NCBI GenBank assembly: GCA_051453625.1 | Contig: JBOZIK010000001.1 | Coordinates: forward strand, 69,246,833-69,305,486 | DNA: 58,654 nt | DNA from: Welwitschia mirabilis | Taxonomy: Eukaryota; Gnetophyta; Gnetopsida; Welwitschiales | Direction of reading: 5' to 3' | Shown: positions 49,440 through 58,654 of the stretch, in pieces | How positions within the stretch are numbered: the first letter of the stretch is position 1 | How the letters are laid out: every line of letters begins with the position of its first letter | Notes under the pieces: generated by a model | The model's input: only the letters and a program-made list of their open reading frames with translations | Told to the model about the DNA's origin: nothing | Database searches by the model: none | Made by a program: the position numbers and the translations under genes

Positions 49440-52400
49440 GAATCTCTTTAGTCTCTAAGTCTAAAATCTCAGCTTAGACATTAAGATATACTTTCTTTAT
49501 AATATAAGGACCTAACCATTTAGAAGTTAACTTATTATTCAAAAGATGAACTGTGGTGTTCTATAACAAAAGAAGTTAAGTAGGTTCAAACTTTTTATAA
49601 AAAATATTTTTATCGTGTTTGAACTTTGCTTAGGCTATATATATTAATTGATGATGTATATCATGAGTTCTTTTTTCATCAAGATGATCTAATTGGGCTA
49701 ATCTATGTTTAAGGTTTTCATGAAAATACACAAGATTAAGTTAATGAGATGCATAATAAGAATTATAACATACATCAACAATACATAAACTTTATCGTAT
49801 ACAAGTTCATAAGGTGAAAAATACCAAGAGAATTATGCCAAGTAGTATGATATGCTTAAAGAACATCATTAAGTATAGAAGCTTGAGATTTTTTATTAAT
49901 AGAAACAAGCTTTAATAACATTTTACTTATTTCTTTATTGGCATTTTCAGCCTGTCCATTAGTTTAAAGATGATAAGCATAAGCTATTATATGTTCTATA
50001 TCAATAAACCAAAAAGTTTCTTAAAAATTTGATTAATAAAATGGGTACCATGATCACTAATGATAACTCTATGAAAATCAAATCTCTGAAAGATATGAGT
50101 TCTAAAAAAATGACAAATTGTTTAAGCATCATTCAAAGAAGTAGGTATGGCTTTAACCCATTTAGTCATGTAATACATAATCATTAAAATGTAATGTCTA
50201 TTAGAAGAAGATGGATGAATAGGGCCTATGAAATTAATATCCCAATAATCAAAAGGTTCACACTAAAGAATAAATCTAAGGGACATTTCTTGTGAATGAA
50301 TAAGGCTATCATAACACTAAAAAGGATTACATCTTTTAATAAAATTAAAAGAATTATGAAAAAGAGAAGGATAATAAAAACTAGAATGAAGGATCTTAAT
50401 CACTGATTTATATCCACTAAAGTATCCTTCACACAAATACCACTATGACAAATATGAAGAATTTCAATCATTTCTTAATCAGACATACATTTTCTCATGA
50501 TTTGGTTTTTACATCTCTAATACAAATGTGGCTCTATCCATTCATAGTTACCAACCTTATAGATAAAATATTTGCATTAATTATAGGTGCAATGTTATGT
50601 GTTTTCATGATCATAAAATAGTTAACAATATCAGTATACCAAGGAGAAGCATGAGAAGAAAATACAATAAAAAGCTACTCATCAGGAAAAGAATCATCAA
50701 TGACATAATCATTTGGAGAAAGAAGAGAGACAAGATAAGTGATCAACAATATAATTATGCTTCCTTGTTTTATCTATGATGGTCAATTTAAACTCTTGTA
50801 TAAGAAGGATTCATCTAATTAAATGTGCACTAGAGTCATTTTTGTTTATAAGATAATAAATAGCATCATGATTAGTGTAAATATTGATATGAATTTCTAA
50901 TAGATAATGTCTAAGATAATTAAGAAAAAAGATAATGACTAGTATTACTTTCTCTGTAGTGGTATAGTTCATTTAAGGTCTAGAAAAAAATTTACTATGG
51001 TAAGATATAACATGAATATCATTTCCATATTTCTAGTAAAAAACCCCATCCAAAACAAAATTACTTACATCACACATAAGTTCAAAGTCTTTTTCCCAAT
51101 CAGGTTTCATTACCATCGGAGCATATGAAAGTTTACATTTAAGCCTATAAAGAGCAAGTTGACAAGATTTATTTTAGTTAAATTTGGCTTCTTTCTCTAG
51201 TAATGAGTAAAGGGGTTTACAAATATTAGCATAAACATGAATGAGCCAACAAAAAATCATAGTGATTAAGAAATAATTTAATCTATTTAAAATTTGTAGA
51301 AGGACTTAGTTTTTGAATAATACCTGCTTTTGAAGTGTCTATCCTAATCCTGTCTTTTGAAATAGGGTGATGTAAAGAAATTCCACTCTCTACAAGACAT
51401 AAACTCTTTTCCTAACTTAATCATAGACCACTAGAAATGCAATGGTCTAAGACTTTCTCTAATTAATCTAAAATTTAGTTAAACATTTCAGCATAAATAG
51501 AGAAGTCATCCATAAACATTTCAATAAAATCCTCAAGCATAGTAGAAAAAAAACCCTTAATAGAACATTAAAAAATACTAAGAGACTTACAAAGTCTTAA
51601 AGGCATGCATCTAAAAGTAAAAGTACCAAAAGAAAAAGTAAAAGAGATTTTGACTTGATCCTTACTAACAATGCAAACTTAATTGTAACTATTATAACTG
51701 TTAAGAAAATAGTAAAAAGAATAACCCTGAACTCTATCTAGAATTTGATTAAGAAAAGATAAAGAATAGTGGTGTTTTTCGATTATCTTATTTATTTTTT
51801 GAAATCTATTCACATTTTCTATTTTCCATCATTTTTAGGAACTACCATCAAGGACTAACCCACTCACTATCAGGAATTGAATAAAAAATTTTAGCATTTA
51901 TTAATTTTATGATTTAATCTTTTAAAATTTATTTAAGGGATAGATTTAGTCTATGTTAGGGTTACCTCACAGGTTTAGCATTTTCTTTAAGGTAGATTTT
52001 ATATTGCATAATAGAAGTGGATATGGCTATCAAATCATCATAGGACCAAGAAAATGCATTTACCTTAGATTGTAGAAGAGAGAGTAAACTTAATTCTTAT
52101 TAAGGGATAAGGTTATTGTTGATAATCAAGGGTTTATTTAGGTTACTATTTAAAAAAATGTATTTTAGTCCACTATTTAAAGGTTTTAAATTCATTTTTA
52201 AGCTTAGATTTTTACTATCTATAAAATTTTTTAGGATAGTAAACTCTCATCTCAAACTATCATCTGGAGATCAGTAGTGGATGACCAAGCTCAAAATAAG
52301 AAATCTTAGGTTTAGTAAAGTTTTAAAATTCTCCAAAGTTAATAAACTCAGACTTTTTACTCTTTAGATCAAAAAATTTAGTTTTCAGAAGGTCAAAATC

Positions 52401-52902
52401 ATGTTGGTCTTTAAAAACATACAAGTTATCTACTTCTAATTTATTATTAAACAAGGTTAATTCATGAAGAATGGACTTTCCTTAAGTGGATAATCTTGTA
52501 AAAATAGAGTTAGTCTAATTTCATCCTATATGCTCAAATTGTTACCTACATCATTTTTGTCCAAATGAAAAAAATCTTATTAAAACTATTTATTTTTAAA
52601 ATAACACCTCATCAATTTAGTTCATGTATTTATGATACAGTGAGATGTTGCATCAAAAGCTCTACTTAGAAGTAAATGATATTCATTATGGTGCTCAACT
52701 TCTAAAACTACAACATCAACGAGAGAGAAAGCTTCTTTTATCTAAATGACCAAATTCATAATTACACCTACTGGTTTCTTCACAGAAGTATTAGCTAGCT
52801 CTAAGATAATCTATGTAGGTTTTATTCTTTCTTTTAACCCCCAAGTTTTTGACAAATATACAAGGTTATGATGTTGAAATTAGCTCTAATATTAATCAAA
52901 GC
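49440..52902 (-). pseudogene. pol: F1-d pol remnant (protease, RT, RNase H, integrase)
   Basis: Protease: the active-site stretch at 52880-52900 reads ALINIRANFN, with Asn for the catalytic Asp, followed by ILELANTSVKKPVGVI. RT is at about 51920-51200, with PDSEWVSP, VVPKNDGK, FGTFTFRCMPLRLC and an intact FMDD box at 51505-51516 (EMFMDDFSIY). RNase H is at about 51200-50760, with NYTTTEKVILVI, YTNHDAIYYLINKND, LTIIDKTRKHN and IVDHLSCL. Integrase is at about 50600-49440, with TNGQAENANKEISKMLLKLV, TTWHNSLGI and the C-terminal SKWLGPYIIKKVYLN. It is easier to follow than the other copies but still has many stops and some frameshifts. Confidence 0.9.
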
Positions 52903-54500
52903 TTTCTTAATTCTATAGTTTTCCAATAAAGTGATACTCAAAGTTGCTACTCCTAATTCTTTAAACTTTGAATATTTTTAGCAAACTAAGTTATTGACAG
53001 ATTAAGTTAAGAATACTTTGCTACTCTTAATAGGGTTTATGTTAAGCCTGCTAAGCCATGGATTAGTAGGTTTATTATGTAAAGAGTTTTTCTTTTTGTT
53101 TGTTAATGGAGAAGGGAAAGAATGGTTTTCTAAAATTTTTATGTCCTCTTCTTCATCATTTTTATCACTTTGTGTTATTAAACTCTCATAGGTGGAAGGA
53201 ATTATGTCATTTTTATTTTTTTCATCTTGTTATAATTATTTCTTATTTTATTTGGGTTCTAATAAAGATTGAGTGCTAAGAGACCCTTGTAATCTTTGAT
53301 TGACAAGTATAGTTTATTATAGAATACTCACAAGGTTTTCAATGTTGATGCTTGCCTTTTCAATAATTGAGTTTATCTTTTCTTATGATTTTCTCAACTC
53401 CTCAATGGTGTTCCTAAGAAGATCACTATGGTTTTGGAAGTTGGATGATCTTACTAAGTTGTTTGAGTTGTTAGATTAGAATTTCATGTTCTCAAATCAT
53501 TTCTTAAAAGGTTGGAAGTTAGGATGATTTGTTTAAAAATTTCTAGAGTTAAGTTGTTCACTCATTTTAGGTTGAAAGTTATTATGATTTTGAACTTGTC
53601 TTTAATTTTGGTTTTGGTTGTAGTTTGAATAAATCTGAACAAAATCACGTACTTCCTCATAAATTCTCTCTTTATAAGTAGGAAGAAAAGGATAATCTTT
53701 AGTAACATGATAACTATCCTCACATAAATCATAGGTAGAAACTATGGCTTTACTCTTCTTGGTTGCCACCTTCACATGTAGAATTATTTGGGTGTACTTT
53801 TCCAATGTAGAAGTGAAATATTTTATAACATTAGTTGGTTTATTATTAGCTCTTATTTCATTTTTTTCATGTTTTACCTCTTTAAGTTCTTTAGGTGAGG
53901 ATATAGGACATGTTTGACTTACTTCTACTAAGTCCTCCAATACTTTTCAAGCATCATATAAGGTCTAGTTTAATAATTTGCCTCTACAAAAAAACCTACA
54001 AGTCACTTTATGTGATTATTTAATCCACTATAAAAGTAGTCTAGAAGTTCCACCTATGAAAAGGCATCTATAAGATTTGAATGTAAAGCAACAAAGAATC
54101 TCTCATATGTAGAGACATAGTTTCCATTAAGCATTTATTGGAAGTTGGTAACTTATTTCTTATGTTTTCAAATGATGGTTTTACTCTTAAATCTCTTGAT
54201 AAAGGCCTTATAAACTTAACTCCAAGATTTTAAGCTTTTGTGGGGGAATTGTTCTTAGCCATAGTTTAGCCTTATCTTTTAAAGTGATTGGGAAGATGAC
54301 CATATAGATTCTATCACTTATGTATTATTTACCATTTCTAGAAGTGAGAACTAATTATTCTATATTGATAATTTATTGTAAAGGATCTTCATTGGGTTTA
54401 CCACTAAGATTAGGATATGCATTTAGGTTACGTAGTTTAACATCCTCACTGGGAGGTTAGTTAAATAGAGTTTGGATTTCATATTTTTTATTTTCTATGA
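52903..54500 (-). pseudogene. gag: F1-d gag remnant
   Basis: Gag would form the virus-like particle that packages element RNA. Read down the minus strand: the retrotransposon gag core with NEDPLQYI, KDKAKLWLRTIPPQKLK, a frame-shifted LLDYFYSGLNNHIK and a worn TRPYMMLEKYW, as in Athila gag. An open stretch of 112 codons follows (53940-53602), ending TYKERIYEEVRDFVQIYSNY and NQNQN. It includes the zinc-knuckle place YDLCEDSYHVTKDYP, in which the first and last Cys of CX2CX4HX4C are both Tyr (single G-to-A changes). A Gln/Asn-rich linker leads to protease. Confidence 0.8.
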
Positions 54501-55247
54501 GATCTCTAAATATGACATGGACATTGGTGAGATAGGTTACTTTTGCTTTTGTAACAAGATAGACATGATTAAGAATAAGAAAATCTTGTCTAAGCAATAA
54601 TTTGAAAAATTTTCTATAGTAAGACTAAACTCTATAGAAATGAAAGCAGATATTATAGGAATTTCTAAATCGTGCATACCTTTGTTGTGCTTACCTGATT
54701 CAGTTTTTAGGTCTATCAAACCTTTTCTGATATTTTAGCAATAAAAAACTACTCTCTCTGGTATTTTTATTTCTTACTAGATTTTACCATACATGCTTGG
54801 TATTGAATGCACAAAATGTCATCCTTGTAGTTATATGGATGATATCCTAGATGAAAGAAACACAAAAACCACAAAAAAGAAAAAGGTAAAAAAAATAAAA
54901 ACAAGAGACCAAAAGACACAGAAAACTTTAAAAGTAGACTGTCATCCATTTTAATCATCTAGACAACATAGCAAATGATGAGAAAAATCCTAAAAATTTT
55001 AAAATAAAACTAAAATAGAAAACTCATAACATAGAGGCTATCATCATTATATGTTATCTAGATAATGAAGTAGATGACTAAGTTTTTATTGTAGAATTAA
55101 AAAAAACTTTTTTTCTAAAAATAGAAAACTGACATAGTAAAAAGGAAAAAAAACCTATGCTACTATAGATAATGGTACACCACTACTATAATAAGTACTC
55201 AAACCGAAATACTCATCAAAGGAATAAAAACTCTTGAACTTTAAGTA
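54501..55247 (-). other. F1-d 5' UTR
   Basis: Non-coding leader between primer site and gag. It contains several forms of the palindrome theme: GTCATCCATTTTAATCATCT (54941), TTATCTAGATAA (55054-55065, a perfect palindrome) and GTAGATGAC. Short minus frames at 54537-54719 and 54767-54958 are chance frames in AT-rich sequence. Confidence 0.6.
55054..55065. promoter_or_regulatory. Palindrome TTATCTAGATAA in F1-d 5' UTR
   Basis: A perfect 12-base palindrome, CTAGATG core with paired changes on both arms (ATCTAGAT kept). It lies about 200 bases inside the primer site. Confidence 0.5.
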
Positions 55248-55268
55248 CCTTCTCCAGAAATAGTACCA
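55248..55268 (-). other. Worn primer-binding site of F1-d
   Basis: On the minus strand TGGTACTATTTCTGGAGAAGG, three T after the LTR end ACAACA, the same spacing as in F1-c. It is a degraded form of the tRNA-Asp type site. Confidence 0.7.
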
Positions 55269-55271
55269 AAA

Positions 55272-55621
55272 TGTTGTGATGCATATTTATGTAATGTTAC
55301 ATCCTAAGTAAAATTCTATTAATCATAAATATAATGCACAAATACCACATACTAATATAGATGGAAGTAAATCCAAATATCATAATCCATCAAAGGCCAT
55401 TATAGAAAATAAGAAATTTTCTTTCAATAAAGAAATATATGTACTCTAATTTACAGAAAATAACTTGTAATGCATAAAAGTAAAAATACAAAACACTCAT
55501 GTAAAGCTAATCTAAGAAAAGGAAATGCAATACACCTAACCTAAACTAATCATACACAACCTTAAGAAAGATTGCTCTCATAAACTATATCACTAAAGAA
55601 ACTATCACTAGATTAGAAGCA
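55272..55621 (-). repeat. 5' LTR of F1-d, 3' part only
   Basis: It aligns with 44224-44573 of the 3' LTR, including ATGCATCACAACA at its end, AATATAGATGGAAG, and TCACTAGATTAGAAGC where the match stops. The remaining 750 or so bases are displaced by the LTR beginning at 55623. Confidence 0.85.
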
Positions 55622-55622
55622 A

Positions 55623-56420
55623 TGTTGCATGTGAATTTATGCAATTCTAAAGTTCTTTAGGTAAATCTATATATCAAATGACTTACAAAAAACACACACT
55701 AGTATAGATGGGAGTTCATCCAAATTCCAATAAAGGAACTAGACTAAAATTTAGAGAATTGATTTCCAATATGTTTTTGGTCTTTTATCTTATAAAAACT
55801 AGAAGTAAATAAATAAGTAAATGCAATGTAAGTGAATGAAAATGAAATGAAAATGGAAAAGAAATGAACTTTCTTGGTATCACAAAGACTAGCATTTTTA
55901 TAATTTATATCAATTAAGAAGAGTATTTACTAGTTCTTGATCAACATAAACTATGAGATCTCTCAAGTAAAATGTAAAATATAATGTAAAATAAAATGAG
56001 GCAACAATGCAAATCTAATACTTAAAAAGATCAACCTTAACAAAGGTTTCCCATATAATTTAGAAAAATCATATAGTTGTCATATTAAACTATGATCAAT
56101 GTAAACCATAAAGGACATATAGAATTAAAATGAAATAGAAATTGTACTAATTCAAAAGAGTATTTGCATTAATTCAAGAACTTTTACATCTAGTTACAAA
56201 TTTAATAACAACACCTTAATGGAAGAGACCTAACCTAACACCAAGAAAACTCCTTTTTGTAGCTCTTGATGAACCTCTTATCCTTTAATCTTCCATCACA
56301 AGTATATTAGATTAAAAGATGGAAATAGAAATGAAATAGGAAGTTTTGCATTAAGGTTCTAAAAACTAAATTCTAGAAGTAATAAAAGAGATCCTAATAA
56401 CTCATATGGGTTGCTTGACT
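55623..56420 (-). repeat. F1-e: partial F1-type LTR inserted in the F1-d LTR
   Basis: On the minus strand it ends TTCACATGCAACA. It matches the F1-b LTR from about 13170 to its end (AACCCATATGAGTTATTAGG with ACCCCATATGGGTTGCTAGG; CCATCTATACTAGTGTGTG). The first 430 or so bases are missing because the TGTCACG LTR starts at 56421. It is either one LTR of a whole element continuing beyond the window or a solo LTR. Confidence 0.8.
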
Positions 56421-56903
56421 TGTCACGTCTACATTTTTACTTTTTTTATAAAATTTGCAATTTTATGTTTAATGAAATATTTGGAAAATTTTGAATTACT
56501 TGAAACTCCAATTATGGTAAATGCTATGATTCTTGAAATGCGGTCTTATTAAATTACAATATGAATACCGTTTTATGTAAATGTTTGTACCTAATTTTTA
56601 TATGCTCGTGTGCTAGAAATGATATCTTTTATTTACTTATGCAATTAAAAGTAAATGTTGAATTAAATGTATACTGTGAAAACATGTTATTTATTTATTT
56701 TTCTCATTATTAAATGTGAAGCATTATCTTTATTATATTATTAAAAGCACTCGATGGCCAAGCAATCATTTATGATATGATATGTAACCCCTCTTTTAAT
56801 TGCCATTATTCATGATATTTTGTATTCACATGCAAGGAATCTTTACCAACTTTCATTTTGTTTTCATATTCTTGTAACTCTTTACATTTCATGAAACCTT
56901 AAT

Positions 56904-56913
56904 TATAAATAGG
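56904..56913 (+). promoter_or_regulatory. TATA box of T LTR
   Basis: TATAAATAGG, about 480 bases into the LTR, followed by the pyrimidine-rich ATCCTCCTCCTCC. The same position and form are found in the E LTRs. Confidence 0.65.
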
Positions 56914-57390
56914 ATCCTCCTCCTCCTTTTTTTCTTACTTTCATTTGAGAGAACCTTTTGCTACAAAGTCTTGGAGGCTAGTAAAGCCTTAAAGACTTGC
57001 AAAGATCTTGAGTTCTTCTTAAAAATCAGTATGACCCTTTACCTTTTTATGCTTTTTTGTTGGTCCTTTCTTTTACATTTTGTATTGAAATTGTCAAATC
57101 TACATATGGATTTATTCTCTTAAAATCTTCTTAATAGTATTATTATGTATTTTCTTGTTGAAATCAATGTGTATGTATTCATGTAAGATATTACTTACTT
57201 GAATAAGAAAAAATCTATGTTGATACATATCTCATCTCTATCTACCTATCCTCGATTTTTTGAAGTATCTTCTTGTATGAGATGAACATTTATGAGAAAA
57301 TTTATTCATGAAGTTATTCTATTGGTAAGTTATATTATTATGGTTAAACTTCTTTAGCTTCATAATATTATTTTATCTTAGACTTCACAT

Positions 57391-57780
57391 ATCATCAAAT
57401 GAGGCAGTGAAGAGAGAATCCCACAGAACACCAAATGAGGCAGTGAAGATATCAAACTATCACATATCACTGAATGAAGCAGTTGAGATATTATATTACC
57501 ACAGATTACTAAATGAGGTAGTGAGCTTTACAGATTGCCAAATGAGGCAGTGAAGTTGATGATAATTGAGAGTACCACAAATCATTGAATGAGGTAGTAG
57601 GCTTCATAGATCACTGAATGATGTAGTAAAGTTAATGATGATTGAGAGTACCACAAATCACCAAATAAGGAAGTGGACTTCATAGATTACTGAATGAGGC
57701 AATGAAGTGAAATATTATATGAGAATCAAAGATCACCAAATGAGGAAGTGGGCTTCATAGACCTCCAAACAAGGAAGTGT
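57391..57780 (+). repeat. Minisatellite of AAATGAGGCAGTGAAG-type units in T LTR
   Basis: About 11 units of a core ATCACCAAATGAGGCAGTG, separated by spacers of 10 to about 30 bases, some of which also repeat (GATGATTGAGAGTACCACAA twice; GGCTTCATAG several times). Unit differences are mostly transitions. It lies downstream of the TATA box, so it would be part of the transcript leader. Confidence 0.93.
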
Positions 57781-58300
57781 AATTAATAATGATTGAAATT
57801 ATATATTTGATATTTTCATTAATAAACATAAGCTCATTATTTATGTATGTCTTTTATTTCTTAATAATCTTGAACCATTCCTTTCTGTCTCAATTGTTGA
57901 AGCATCATGATAAAATACTTATTTCTTCCTGTGCCATACTAGATGCTATGAGATTTTCACAGTTCTCATCTCATACCTTTTTGTAACAAGTGGTAAATCT
58001 AGAGTCTAATTGCTGAGATGGGCATGATTTTATAAATGATTATTGGATCTATATTGGTAAAAAAATATTCTGATTAAATGTATCTCTTTTTGGCTATGGG
58101 AGTTAAATACCGAAATACATGAGCATTTAATATGTTAATTATTATTGTGATGAGAGATAGATTCTATTCATTCTTAACTGTATGGCTTGTAGTACTTTAA
58201 GTTTAATCTAGAAATTCTATGAATTTATGGAATGATGACTTTTCTTTCTTTTAATTTTGCAATAAAACTTGTTATTTGAAGGTCAAATTTTCTAGTTATT

Positions 58301-58444
58301 ATCTAGTGAAATCTATTAAATCNNNNNNNNNNNNNNNNNNNNNNNNNNNNNNNNNNNNNNNNNNNNNNNNNNNNNNNNNNNNNNNNNNNNNNNNNNNNNN
58401 NNNNNNNNNNNNNNNNNNNNNNATCTAGTGAAATCTATTAAATC
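58301..58444. other. 100-N gap with identical 22-base flanks
   Basis: The 22 bases before the N run (58301-58322), beginning ATCTAGTGAAATC, are repeated exactly after it (58423-58444). This is what overlapping contig ends look like when a scaffolder inserts a fixed 100 N, so the gap is probably not real. Confidence 0.9.
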
Positions 58445-58572
58445 TTGAATTTTTACCCATGTATCTGTGATATATTTTATTTGTTGTTGAATAAAAAAAA
58501 AGTGAAATTTTGAGAATCTTTTGGAACAATATCAGAGCGTTACAGTTTATGGAGATCCTAGGTCATTACATT

Positions 58573-58585
58573 TGGTATCAAAGCG
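58573..58585 (+). other. Primer-binding site of element T, initiator tRNA-Met type
   Basis: TGGTATCAAAGCG against TGGTATCAGAGCC. The retained CAAAGCGTCTAGGTT style is common at the start of the interior of plant chromoviruses. Confidence 0.85.
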
Positions 58586-58654
58586 TCTAGGTTTTGACTT
58601 TCACTGGGCATTATTGGTACTGAGTTTTATCATTAAAGTCCTCAACTACCTTGT
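58586..58654 (+). other. Start of the interior of element T
   Basis: The first 69 bases of untranslated interior, cut by the window end. Nothing coding is seen. Confidence 0.6.

Larger units (their letters stand above)
44224..55621 (-). mobile_element. F1-d: best preserved F1 (Athila/Tat-like Ty3/gypsy) element
   Basis: On the minus strand: part of the 5' LTR (55621-55272), primer site, 5' UTR, gag, protease, RT, RNase H, integrase, a long 3' UTR with an extra ORF remnant, polypurine tract and full 3' LTR (45319-44224). The 5' LTR is cut after about 350 bases by another F1-type LTR at 55623. Its FMDD box is intact, but the frames are broken by stops. Its 3' UTR is about 4.1 kb, against about 2.2-2.4 kb in F1-a and F1-b. 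Confidence 0.9.
56421..58570 (+). repeat. 5' LTR of element T, chromovirus-like Ty3/gypsy
   Basis: It starts TGTCACGTCTAC and ends GGTCATTACA, followed two bases later by an initiator-Met primer site, so it is a 5' LTR in plus orientation; the element body lies outside the window. Length is about 2.15 kb including 100 N. TATA box TATAAATAGG is at 56904-56913. It contains an 11-unit minisatellite (57391-57780). The sequence is less decayed than the F1 elements, which fits a later insertion into F1-e. Confidence 0.85.

Noticed and set aside
44224-55621. F1-d as a possibly active element because its FMDD box is intact
   Set aside because: Protease Asp is lost, both outer zinc-knuckle Cys are lost, many stops interrupt pol, and its 5' LTR is split.
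57391-57780. CRISPR-like alternation of repeats and spacers
   Set aside because: Units are imperfect, spacer lengths vary and some spacers are themselves repeated. It sits inside a plant LTR, so it is a minisatellite.
1-58654. tRNA genes, rRNA genes, bacterial operons or phage
   Set aside because: No cloverleaf, rRNA segment, ribosome-binding site pattern or tight gene cluster was seen. All coding traces are plant LTR retrotransposons.

Overview
The window looks like heterochromatic, repeat-packed nuclear DNA of a land plant. It is very AT-rich, CpG-poor and broken by eight N gaps. Every coding trace I can recognise belongs to a decayed plant LTR retrotransposon: Athila/Tat-like Ty3/gypsy with a tRNA-Asp type primer site, chromovirus-like Ty3/gypsy with an initiator-Met primer site, and SIRE-like Ty1/copia. 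I found no intact host gene, no tRNA or rRNA gene and no CRISPR array. Species cannot be told from this sequence. All classifications come from reading motifs by eye; no database search was run.

Layout. (1) 1-19.3 kb, plus strand: a nested stack. Element F1-a (protease, RT, RNase H, integrase, long 3' UTR, LTR 6551-7783) ends inside the RT of F1-b (7.8-13.99 kb, LTR 12751-13986). F1-b in turn ends inside the integrase of an older gypsy element (about 13990-14680), which runs into an unclassified repeat here called CD (to about 19.3 kb). (2) 19.4-33.3 kb: a minus-strand copia element (gag and protease at 31.7-33.3 kb, integrase and the tail of RNase H at 23.5-24.7 kb). It is split by a complete insertion, F1-c (24724-31673), which has two LTRs, a primer site, a 5-bp target duplication TATGG and no visible pol. 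(3) 33.3-44.2 kb: a rearranged CD copy with one part inverted, then a very short chromovirus-like element E (35.1-39.15 kb) with a 0.6 kb interior holding only a gag fragment, then a minus-strand CD copy. (4) 44.2-55.6 kb, minus strand: F1-d, the best preserved element (LTR, gag, protease, RT with intact FMDD, RNase H, integrase, an extra ORF remnant, LTR). (5) 55.6-58.65 kb: an F1-type LTR cut by the 5' LTR of a second chromovirus-like element (56421-58570, with an internal minisatellite), whose primer site lies just before the window ends.

How it fits together: the window is a record of successive insertions, not a set of cooperating genes. Many disabling changes read as C-to-T or G-to-A (Gln codons to stops, catalytic Asp to Asn, zinc-knuckle Cys to Tyr), as expected from deamination of methylated cytosine in silenced DNA. 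The most notable non-coding signals are a palindrome family centred on CATCTAGATG that recurs in F1 LTRs and UTRs, a 3' UTR site that carries a different microsatellite in three F1 copies, and F1-c as a candidate non-autonomous partner with an unrecognised reading frame.
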